DNA of 64,000 bases, taken from the NCBI GenBank assembly GCA_012932865.1, contig SAXG01000012.1:558001-622000 (forward strand). Direction: 5' to 3'. The stretch is from Amylostereum areolatum. Its lineage: Eukaryota > Basidiomycota > Agaricomycetes > Russulales > Stereaceae. Of the stretch, positions 45,378 to 56,700 are shown in pieces. Position numbers and translations under genes: made by a program. Numbering within the stretch: position 1 is the first letter of the stretch; the number at the start of each line of letters is the position of its first letter. Below the pieces are notes generated by a model. The model worked only from the letters and a program-made list of their open reading frames with translations. It searched no databases and was not told the origin of the DNA.

Positions 45378-48300
45378 CTAGTTAGATGTGATTTGTGACC
45401 GAATGTGGTTCAAGGCAGATCCCGCCCGCAACCACTTAAGCTGATCCACAGACATGGTGTGCTTCGTGGGGATCTCGAATATTTCCCCGCTACGCTTCGT
45501 CACCCTGATCGTCACTGCGGCGCTCGTAACACCATTCAGAAGATCGGTCAAACCAATGGTCTCGACGATGTCCCCGGATCCGATACGGCTATAGTCGTTT
45601 TTGTTGGCGAACCACAGAGGTAGAACGCCTTGTTTCTGCGCTGACCGTTAGATGCCAATATCACCAAGCGCGAGGGGTAGACGCACTTTGAGGTTGGTTT
45701 CATGAATGCGAGCAAAAGATCGAGCGATGATCATCATGCAACCTGTTACAGTGAGCGAAGGACGACAAACATTCCGTGAAAGTGCTTACCATAGAACCTG
45801 GGCTGCAGAGCGGCATGCTCGCGAGCACTGCCTTCACCATAATTTTCGTCGACAATCAAGGCCCAAGGCTGTCCGCGAGCTTTCAAACGTTTGGCGACTC
45901 CTGGAATGGTGTCCGTGTTGCTTTGTGAAACTTCGTGCTCGTGGATCAAATGCGACGTTGACATCCCCGCCTTCGTCATTAACAGCCTAGAAATGCTGTT
46001 TTAGACGGAGCAGTGAGCAGGGCCAAACTTTTGCGTACAGTGATAACTATAGAGATGTCAACACCAGAGGATACAATTGCACCACAACTGACACTCACGC
46101 AAATTCTCGGAGATGTTCGTCAGATGTCCCTTGTATTTTAACCACGGACCCTATTGAAAAAATAAGGTATAAGCTTCGCGTGTACAATAGGCGCCGGAAT
46201 GCATACCGCTGCCGAGATGTGATCCGTTGTACATTTGCCTCTGACCCTCATCAACACCTTCAAACTGGGCAGTTCGAGTCCACGAGAGTTCGTGCGCAGG
46301 TCAAACGGACTGGGGAAAGGTTCAAGCAATTCCAGGCGTTGGGAATCCGGCTTGATAACGACATCAGTCTCAGGCAGAGGCTCCGGTGTAGGGGACGGAT
46401 AGTATGACGTGTTGCCAGGTGTGAAACCCGTGGAGGGAAGATCTTGTCCAGAAGGCGGCGAAAACTTGAAGGCCTCCCCCGACGGAAGAGGGATGGAATC
46501 AGTCATCGGGTTGAAAGACAGTTTTCCAGAGAAAGCCATGGCCGTCACGATGGTAGGAGAGGCCAGGAAGTTCATTGTAAGTCGATTTCCGTCATTGCGG
46601 GACTTGAAGTTGCTGGGGAAAGCGTCAGCAATGCTGAAATACAGAAGAGAGCCTTTCTTACCGGTTGAATGAAGTCAAGATAGCTGCAAGGTACGCGGGT
46701 CCGGTCAGCGATCATACCGACGACAAATCAACTTGAAATTCACCATTTTCTTCGTCCTTCTTGTCATCTCTTTTCCACTAATCACCCAAGTGAGGTCAAG
46801 CATCTAAAAATACAATTGAGGTATCTCACCTGACCAATACAAGGACCACATGCGTTAGCCAGGACGACGGCACCAACATCCTGGAGCACCTCCGTGACTT
46901 GGTCTCGTTCCATGGTGGCACGAATTTGTTCAGACCCAGGAGTGCACAAAAATGGAACCTGTAGATGGTTAAGATGGATCGACGGACTGTCGGTATACGA
47001 CCTACCTTAGAAGTTAATCCCGCAGCCTTAGCTTGACGAGCAAGATCCGCGACCCTGGTCTGTAATGTCGTTAGCAACAGCTCCCTGCGCCAAAATATAT
47101 GACGTACCATATCCTCGTACGAGCTGTTGGTGCAAGAGCCGATGAGACCCGCCGACATTTCATCCTTCCAGCCCTGTTCTTGGATGAAGGAACCGAATTT
47201 CGACAATGGCGTAGCCAAATCCGGTGTGAAAGGTCCGTTAATCGTAGGCTCGAGCTCCGAAAGATCCTAAAGCAGGCTGTGAGTTGCACGAGACAGAACG
47301 GCGCGTTTCTACTGACAATTTCGATGACTTCATCATACTCGGCGCCAGGGTCGGCTGACAAGAAGCCCTGAGAGGCGGCTTCGTCTGCAGCGCGTGCGAC
47401 TGGTGCGCGACCGGTGGCATTGAGATATGCTCGCATGCTAGGTGTATACGGGAAGGTGGACGTCGTTGCACCTACCTCCGCCCCCATGTTCGCCACGGTG
47501 GCCAAACCTGCACCTCATAGTAAGCAGAGATATGATGACCCCTCGACACACTTACCAGTGCAAGATTGATTAAATACACCAGGACCAAAGTATTCCAAAA
47601 TCCGGCCAGTTCCTCCCTAACAGACGTTAGATTATATGAGCTAGGGACAAGCCACATATACTGACTTTCACGGTAAGTTTACCAGCGAGATGTAAGATGA
47701 GATCCTTGGGCGTGGCCCAGCCGTTGAGCTTTCCGGTCAAATGAATGCCTACACCACACCGATCAGCTCAAGCTTTCGGGATGGGAGGAATGGACCTCAC
47801 CAATGACCTGCGGAGCTTTCAGCTCCCAGGGAGTTCCAGTCATAGCGTCGACGGCATCAGCCCCTCCGACGCCGATAGCGAGCATCCCAAGACCTCCGGC
47901 ATTCGGTGTGTGCGAATCTGAACATTGCATGAGAAGTCTTTTAGCCCAACCAACTGTAATCAGCGCATACCTGTTCCAAGCCTACAAAACGTCAGGGGTA
48001 TGGTTCAGTGAATGCCAGATCATGCTCACATCAACATCCCTGGTGCAGCATAATTCTCCAAGACAATTTGGTGTATGATCCCTGATCCAGGCTTCCAGAA
48101 CTCGATGCCATACTTCTTCGCGGCGCTTTCCAGGAACTCGAAAACTTCCTGGTTTGACACCACAGCGCGCTGAAGCGAAACATGTAACTATGGACGTTGA
48201 GTGCACAAACTTGACCCCATACCTGTAGGTCGGCATCCGCGCCGATTGAGGCTTGGATCAAGTGGTCACAGTGAATGCTGGAAGGAACGGCGGTTTGAGG

Positions 48301-48752
48301 AAGCCCCGCGCTCATAAATTGCAATCTAGAGCGTTGTGTGAGGCAAGGCGTAAAGAAGACTTGTACACGGAAATCTTACAGTGCCATTCTACATAGATGG
48401 TTCGGTAAATTGCACGAATGCCCAAGATTCATGCCGGTACATACTGTGCGGATGCATCCTGCATGGCTACACGCTCCGGGCGAAGCTGGAGGTACGTCTC
48501 TCCTCTGACGATTCCACCGTGCTGAAGATGTTCCGGGGCGTACAAGTGGCTGTAGAGGATTTTCTCTGCGAGAGTCAAAGGCCTATCACCGAGCTGCTGA
48601 CGAACATGGCCGAGCGTTTCGATGAGGCGAGGGTAGGGAGGAGTGACGGAAGAACAGTCCTTCTGTGATGCGTCCGCATGGGTTGCCAAGGTTCTCGCAA
48701 CAATGCGTTGGTGGGAGGTCGTACAGCGCCTGAGCGCGACGCCAGACAACAT
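45378..48752 (-). CDS. ACO2: Mitochondrial aconitase paralog (Aco2-type; possible homocitrate dehydratase)
   Basis: Fe-S hydro-lyase of the aconitase family. The start [20 protein letters not shown] is a good mitochondrial presequence (an ATG 14 codons upstream is possible). Domain landmarks: [88 protein letters not shown], the first Fe-S Cys in [14 protein letters not shown] and the other two in [10 protein letters not shown]. Then come [24 protein letters not shown] and [20 protein letters not shown], ending [20 protein letters not shown]. Divergence from canonical aconitase in several of these blocks fits the Aco2 paralog, reported in yeasts to dehydrate homocitrate for lysine synthesis. 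One extra base at 45943/45944 (between NVAFD and HEHE) breaks the frame. Many short introns. Confidence 0.88.
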
Positions 48753-49024
48753 GATAGAAACCGAGAAGAGACGCACAGCGTCAGGAGATGGCAAGGTATA
48801 CCAGGCCGACTGCAGACCTGTTGCAAACCTCTCAGCAAATCGTCATCGTCGCATTCGGCATTCGGCTTTGTCGGCTCCGAATAGGTTAGTACCAGCATGA
48901 ACAAGTACGCTGTACAGTGTTACAGCATTGCTACAGCACTACGATCCGTATGCACAGGGTATCAAGTCAAAGTTAAAAAGGAGCGAGATGGTATACAGAA
49001 TGAAAGTAAGTGCAATTTCGATGG
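48753..49024. promoter_or_regulatory. Spacer between GH3 copy A stop and the ACO2 start
   Basis: About 270 bp. Presumed 3' UTR of GH3 copy A and promoter of ACO2; both genes are on the minus strand. No gene seen. Confidence 0.4.
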
Positions 49025-52000
49025 TCAGACGTTGATAGTTTTCTTCAAACGAAGGTCGCGACTGCTCGCCCCCACAGATATCCCAGTCACGCCATGCGCA
49101 ATTTCCCACCGTTGATTCACAACGCTCCAAGTCGACAAATCGTACCGGGAGATGTCGAAGGAAACCGTCTTTGATTGGCCCGGTTCCAGGTAAACGTTGT
49201 CGAAACCTTTCAGGTTGAAAGGTGCCGATGCCGCTGAAGCAGGAGGCGAAGTGTACAACTGCGGAACCTGCATCCTGTGTGAGCCACCAGCGAAATCTGA
49301 CAGACGAGCACCGACTACACACCTCGTGTCCAGCAACTGATCCGTTGTTTCTAAGCGTGAATGTGACGGTGATGACCGGCTCATGCAACCTGTCCAATAG
49401 GGTGAGCATGAAGGGATATAACCACAGTAGAACGACGAATACCAAGGATCGAGCGACGATCCAGGTCCCGATGGTGACGTCCCACTACCAACGGACCCGG
49501 AGATAGACAGGCCAGTGTAATCAAAGGTCGTGTAAGACAGACCGTAACCAAATTCGAACCTAGGCTCAATGCCAGCCTATGGAGAACGATTGGGTAGTCA
49601 ATATCCACAACGGCAAGTAGATAAACTTACGGCGTCGAAATGCCTGTAATCAACCATCAAGCCTTCCGTGTAAGGTATCTGCACAATGTTACTCCCGGAG
49701 TAGATAACCTTGGAAGAGTAGTCGTCGATGCTCTTTCCGATAGTATAGGGAAGACGTCCGCTATGCAGTACGTAGCAGTCAATCAAGTCATCTACAGTTT
49801 TCAGGGCATCTTTTTACCTCGGGTTGTAGTCTCCGTACAGGACGTCTACGACAGAGTTACCTGAATAAGGAGTTAGGGAACAGCCACCTTCACGAAAATA
49901 GGACATTCACTGACCAGCTTCTTGACCTGGAAGGCCGCTCCATACCTTTTGATTCGTGATCAATCGTTGAGCTGTAATTCTCGAGATTTCAGCTTACCAC
50001 AGCAGTGACTAGAAAAAACAAATAAGATGAATCTCCCGGGTTCAGAAACCAGCTGGTCGCTCTCACCATTGGGGTTGTTAATCCAAGCTTCCATATCGAT
50101 TGCGCCAACGGTGTTCACAACAACAACAGTGTTGTTGTTCACGCTGGCAACCTTCTCGACGAGCGCATCCTAGCACCGGAAGCAAGCATTCAGCTTCCGA
50201 TAGGTGCACGATGGCATTGATTCTTACACCGTTATGCCACGCGAAGAGATCGTTCCTATCTCCCGCATTCCCTTCGACAGTCAGGTAGGCTTCTCCACTG
50301 TCTGCAGTGATAAATACCAGAGCCACTTGTTTCCCTGAAGCGACATTTCCAGCCGCCCCAAGGTCTGAGTCAGACGTCGAATCAGAAACAGCGGTATTGT
50401 CAGTCTTCGCCCTCGCTTTGATAGCGTCCAAAGGCTGCGTTAGAGAAAGCGTCAGTTCGAGTAATTAGCTAACTCGTGTTACGATGAACTTGCCGCGATC
50501 AAGTATGGGAAGTTGTTCGTGCTACGGCACGTTATAAGTATATGACAGCCGAAGAAAGACGTGAAGCACCTACCCGCTTCCCCAGCCTACGCCAAGCACA
50601 CCGTTATCGACGTTATGGTCTATAGCACTGGAATGTATCCCTCGACCGTTAAACGGGAAAGATCTAGGAGAACACAGAGCATAATGCCTACAAGTTGGGA
50701 CCGAAGAAGTAAGAGCCAGCGCCGTTGCCGACAACAGCGATGGTCTTAGGTGCCTTGAGAGGCAACGTCCCGCGCACGTTCTTCAGTAAAACGGTCGACG
50801 CGGCGCCGATAGTCCTTATCAAGCTGTATATCATAACGGTTTAGACGCACTATACATAGAGGCGAAAGAATCAAGTGAACACATACTTAGCGTGGTCTCC
50901 CTGGACGTTAACATGTTTGTTCACAGGGTCCAGGAAGTCCCACCAGTTGAAGCTGACTGCTGGGTAATCCGAAGAGTCCTGCCCAAGGAGATACCTGTCA
51001 CACAATGAGACAGGTGATCCAGAACTGACCTATGCACAATGCTTACCACCCAGCCAAAATTCTGGTGGCTAAGTCCTGACATAGCCAATCTATGAGTACT
51101 TCGCCACTGCGAGACATGACCTACTGACAGTCAATTCGTTCCGTAGAAACGTTTCCCGACTTGACCGCATCGACGAGGGCAGAGCCGAAATAACTGCAGC
51201 CGCCGGGTGAGCATTTTAGACAAGGCGATATAACGCAAATCACTTACCCCGTCCATGAAAGGGCGGCGGTTTCGCCAGGCATTGTCATCTGCGCACAGTG
51301 GTGAGCTGATGGGCATCGCCCATAAATGAGATATGACGCACGTCGAGACCCTTATTCACGGATTGCGTTGAGTGGGTTGCATACCAGTCTGACCGCGTCG
51401 TTCAAACAAACAAACAAACAGTTGACAACAACAGAGCATACCCGACATGACATCTAATTCGTAGCAACGCTCGTTAGACATCAATTGGAAAAGATGTCTT
51501 GGGGTACCTACAGCCTTGAAATCCAAGCTCCCCTTTCAATATTCCGTTCAAGGTTTTGTCGTTCTCACAAGCGTATGAACCATTCACTGCGCGGTATGAG
51601 GAACACATACGACGATCGGAGAAGGTTCACACCTTGGTCTAACAAACAGCGTTAGCATAGTATTTCCTATGAAAAAGTGTCGACGTACTATAACTACACA
51701 TCACAGACGCAACATTGGCTTGCACGGACCTCAAGAACTGCATCGATTCAGTGTTGCAGAAGGAAGAAAAGTCAGAAAGGTAGACGCACAGGGGGGAGAT
51801 AGATCTCGTGTTGCTGAAGAACGAAGCGGTGAAAAACGCGTCATATGGATGTGAAGAGGACCGTACCGCTCTGGTCGACATATACTCAGTGCCAATGAGT
51901 CATGAAATCGAGTACATGATCACACACCGGTCATCCACATTGGAGGAGCTCGTCTCGCGGAAGTGCTCTTGCTCACTGAGAACACAGGAAGTCAGCGACA

Positions 52001-53081
52001 CACAGCATACATTCTCTCCCACATACTTGTTGATGAAATGCTTGGCACACGCTTGCACGCCGACCGACTGCACGCCAGTAATCGTTTCGTAGGCACCTTC
52101 CCCGGATAGATACGGGTCACCGCCGAAACTAGACGGAACGATGAGCATTTGCGGAGAAGAAACATGGCCGGGCTCACCCTTCCCAATTTCTCCCCGCAGC
52201 GGGGGAACGAACGATATTCCTGTAAAGCGATGTATAGCGGATAAACTGAAGGCGACAATGCACGAATCCTTACATCATGGGGCCCAGGGCGACGTGGACT
52301 CCTTTTCCGCGGAACTCAGCGGCCATGGCGGCACCACGTTCCCTCATGAGTGTGCGATTAAACCTGAACGACACTCAGAAATATCCAGTTGATGGGCGGC
52401 TAGAAACCTACGTCGCCGCGGTGTTTATACCGCTGAGATAGATCGTGTGCTTGTGAGGATCTAAACGGGTGGATAACTGGAACGATACTCACGCAGGGAA
52501 CGCCGAAACACCATCTGTGGCACGCACACCGAGAGGGCTATCTTGAAAGATTGTCAAGAAGTGTTGAAAGTAAGGGTGTCATCATAGGCCAATTACCTTC
52601 GAGACAAAGACCAGGAAAGCCGATCGATTTAACGGCTGGAATATTACCGATACAGTTGCCTTGAAGTAACACATCGTCAGAACGGCGGCCAACATTCTAA
52701 TCGGCGTGACTACAAACCTCCCAGCAGTCCGACGCCTAGAGAGCGATCCAAGCTGATGAGAATGCATTAATTCCCCTTGACATGGAGCGAATAGACGCTA
52801 CCTGTACCCATGGTGACCTTGTCCTCCAAGACATCTTGGCAACGTCAGCTTGAGCCTGGGAGAGGCGATTGTTTAACACGTGCAAAGGGAAACCGAAGGT
52901 TAGACGTGCCTTCACGTACGCATCCTTCCAGATTTCAGGAATGTTGGCTACTAAGGTTCTGGTTGAGCAAACGACAGAATGCGAAGTGCAACTGAGAAAC
53001 AACGGTACCGGTGCTGCTGAGAGCAACGACAAGTGAGACGTGAACCAGCGTAGCGAGTAGCGCTGCTCTTCCTGACGCCAT
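49025..53081 (-). CDS. Secreted GH3 beta-glucosidase, tandem copy A (no CBM)
   Basis: Hydrolyses beta-1,4-linked glucose disaccharides and short oligomers outside the cell. The signal peptide is [20 protein letters not shown]. The mature part begins IPEIWKDAY and reads QADVAKMS, then [19 protein letters not shown]. Next are [20 protein letters not shown] and the nucleophile motif [20 protein letters not shown], whose Asp follows a 12-nt exon at 51442-51453. Later come the (alpha/beta)6 domain, [17 protein letters not shown] and a C-terminal fibronectin-III-like domain ([35 protein letters not shown]), ending [15 protein letters not shown] at 49025. It is extremely intron-rich. Unlike copy B it has no cellulose-binding module. 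Near 52828 one T is missing from the coding strand (ATGTCTTGGAGG against ATGTCTTTGGAGG in copy B), which breaks MSLEDKV. Stop and start are otherwise clear. Confidence 0.9.
51403..51421. repeat. (CAAA)n microsatellite in a GH3 copy A intron
   Basis: Perfect tetranucleotide repeat of about 4.5 units in the intron just before the exon that begins with the catalytic Asp. Confidence 0.8.
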
Positions 53082-53758
53082 ATTGTGAGTTCAAGGCAGG
53101 GACTAAAGAGTGGGCCGAGGCTTCGTTCGATTCAGGTGGAGACGTTGAACGAAGGGGTCGAACGGATTGGCGGACACTCGTGCGCCTGAACTTATAGTGC
53201 ACCACGATGGGCGTCAGAGCATGCATCGTGGACAGAACAACGTGAAAGTGCAGCGAGGCAGGGGCTGGCAGGGGCCGGCAAAAAGGAGGGGTGTGGGCAG
53301 AACAGGGCGAAGGAAGCGCGTCGCCGTCAGATCGTATCGCTTCAGATTCCATTTTCACACGATTAGGACCCGTCAAATATGCATTCAGCAAAGACGTGGC
53401 GGGTCGATCGCGCCAGCACATGGCCCACCGCTTCTCCCCGACGTCCCCACCGCCCATAACGTGCGCAGTGCACATGCAGGACCAGTTTGGGATGCTGGCG
53501 CAGCGGCGGCGCATTTAGCGTCCCCACAGTCACGCACCTGCAGATTCCAGAACAATTGGTGCCGGCAGGGACGAGCTGTTCCTCCGAGGACTTGCAGCCC
53601 CCTGGCAATCCCATATGCGTTCTCGCGAACTCCCATAGTCTCCAGAACGCCTACCGTCCATCCCCCAAACAGTTTCTGAATGAAGTACGTCCAACCAAGG
53701 AACAAATCACAACAGCCTGCTCTATCCATCAGCCAGTGATTATGCACACACGGACCAC
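53082..53758. promoter_or_regulatory. Spacer between the two GH3 genes
   Basis: About 680 bp. It holds the GH3 copy A promoter, with TATAAG on the minus strand at 53191-53196, and the 3' end of copy B. Open frames on both strands show no protein signature. Confidence 0.5.
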
Positions 53759-56700
53759 TCAGTTATCGATAGTGCTCGCGAGACGAAGATCGCGACTGCT
53801 CGCAGCCTACCGATACCCCTGTGGTGCCCGTCGGAATATCCCATCGCTGAGTTACGACATTCCATACGGACAAGTCGTATCGCGAGAGGTTGAAAGATAC
53901 GGTCGTAGATTCTCCCTGGGGCCAAAAAGACGTTGTCGAATCCTTTCAAGTTGTAAGGCGCTGACGCCGCAGACTTGGGAGGAGAGGTGTACAGCTGAGG
54001 GCTCTATATGCAAACACTGTTTAGAGACATCCTCGCACGGCGATATTCTCTTACCTCGTGGCCAGCAAGCGACCCGTTGTTTTTCAGAGTGAAACTAATG
54101 GTGAATATAACCTCGTGCAACCTACGCGACATGCATGCCTTGGTCAAAGGCCTTAAGATAAGAGTGCGGTTTGCATGCTTACCAGGGGTCGAGAGCAGAG
54201 CCTGGTCCTGACGAAGGACTACCTTCCCCGATGGATCCGGAGACGTCCAGGTCAGAGTAATCGAATGTCGTGTAGGACAGCCCAAACCCAAACTCAAAAC
54301 GCGGTTCGATGCCGGCCTACGGACGCAGAATGGATCAGCTGAGCTGCGCGCGAAGAGGGGCGATAAAACGCTTACAGCGTCAAAGTGCCTGTAATCGACC
54401 ATGAGACCTTCCGTGTAGGGTACTTGCACAATGCTGCCACCCGACGTGATGATCTGTGCTGAATAGTCGTCGATGCTCTTCCCAACCGTATAGGGGAGCC
54501 GGCCGCTGTATCGCATCGCATAAGACCTTGTCCGTGCCGGGAATGACTTCGACTCACCTCGGGTTATAGTCACCGTACAGGACATCCGCCAATGCGTTGC
54601 CTGGGGGCTCTCGTGAATGATGGAATACAGCACTGCTGAGCCTTCAACTAACCTGCTTCTTGACCTGGAAGTCCGCTTAAGACCTGGCATTATGCATGGG
54701 TCAAAATCGCGGCCAGACGTACAGGCCGAGTCGACTTACTACTGCCGTCACTAGTCAAGGTGTCAACACAGATACTATACCGCTGGATAAAAAAGCGAGA
54801 CTAACCATTTGGGTGGTCGATCCAAGCTTCCATGTCGATGGCGCCCACACTGTTGATGACAACAATGGTGTTGTCATTTGCACCAGCGACTTGTGCAACG
54901 AGCGCATCCTAGGCGACGTTAGCATGATGCAACGACTAGTATATCTTAGTCCACCCCACCCCACTATGCCATGCGCTGAGGTTGTTGCGATCTCCGGCGT
55001 TGCCTTCGACCGTTAAGTAACCTTCTCCGCTGTCTGCCGATATGAACACGAGGGCAACATCTTTCCCGCCAGCCGTCTTTGAGGCAGCTTCGAGGTCCGT
55101 GTCGCTGGTGGATGATGTGACCACCGTGCCATCAGCTTGAGAGCGGTTGGTGATAGCATCCAACGGCTGTTGTGAAAGAAGAACTCAGACTTATATGTAC
55201 GCAATGCAGAAAATAGCACAAACAGTGATCAAGTACGGAAAGTTGTCGGTACTGAGAACGTAACGGGTCAGCCTACAGTGTGTCCGCAGGGCGAAAGGTG
55301 AAAACGTAGCCCACTCCCCCAGCCCATGGCGAGTACCCCGGAGTCTCCAGAGCGGTCAGTGAAACTGGGATAGAATTCAATAATAGTTTAGTATGGAGAC
55401 CGCGGCGAACGTACCCGTTCGGACCCTGTGGGTTTGCGCCCGCGTCGTTACCCACGATGCCAATAGTCTTGACTGATTTCAGAGGGAGCACACCTGGTGT
55501 GTTTTTGAGAAGAATGGTAGACGCGGCGCCAATGGTGCGAATCAGGCTGGCTCTATGATGAGTAATCCACCGAGAGGAAAGGGTTTCAAGACGATAAACT
55601 TGCCTGGCGTGATCTCCTTGGACGTTGACATGCGTGTTTACCGGAGCAGACAGATCCCACGAGTCAAAGTTGACCTCGGGGTAGCCAGAATCTTGTCCTA
55701 GCAGATACCTATCGAAACGGGGGTCGGCGACACAGGCTGTAACCCTTTACTTAACACACACCATGACGCCAGTATGCGCGTGGCCAGGTCCTAACAGATT
55801 CGGTAGTCTTAGTATAACTGCTTTGTCAAATAACTTGGACGCGTACATCCATACGGTCGGTAGAAACCTGACCGCTATTGATCGCATCCAGAAGGGCTGG
55901 TCCGAAGTAGCTGGAATAAAATAGGAAGAATACTTAACGGATACTCCAAGCAGGCTTACCTCACTGAGGAATTGTAGGCTGTGTCGCCGGGCATTGTCAT
56001 CTAAGAGGTGATCAGATTGCGTGTACAGGATAGAGAATAACGTCGTACATCCAAACCCGAGTTCACGGAAGTTGTGGAATGCGTGGCCCACCAGTCTGAA
56101 AAGCCAAGGTTTAACACCAAGTTAAGTACTACGAGAGCTGTCTGTCTGTCTGACCTGACATGATATCTTTCCCGGATTATCTGCAATTACAACGAGACTT
56201 CTATGGCAGAAAACCGAGAGCACTCACAGCCTTGGAAACCGAATTCCCCCTTCATTATGCCGTTGAGAGTCTTGTCATTTTCGCAAGCATAACTTCCATT
56301 GACTGAAGATGGTCAGCAGGATACATCCAAAAACAGAGACGAGGTCCCACTTTGGTCTGATGAGTTGAGCATGAGTAACAGAGAACAAGACCAGAAGGAG
56401 CACATACTGTAACTGCACATCACAGAAGCCACATTTGCCTGGACGGCCCTCAAGAACTGGCAATGAATGTCAGAAGTGACCTGATAGATATGAGTTGAAA
56501 AATGACGCACTGGGGCTGCGTATATCTCATGTTCCTGTAGTCGTGATAGTTACACATACAGGTGCCGTTGAGATGCTAGTAAACGTACCGGCCTACGGGA
56601 GAAAGTTGTCAGAATTAAAAATATTACGATGCATGACCGAACATGTTTTACCGGTCATCGACATTCGAGGAGCTTGTCTCCCGGAAATGCTCCTGCTCAC

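Noticed and set aside
52810..53081. GH3 copy A as a pseudogene
   Set aside because: Only one missing base in a short homopolymer was found, while exons, splice sites and catalytic motif are intact. Neighbouring essential genes show the same kind of error.
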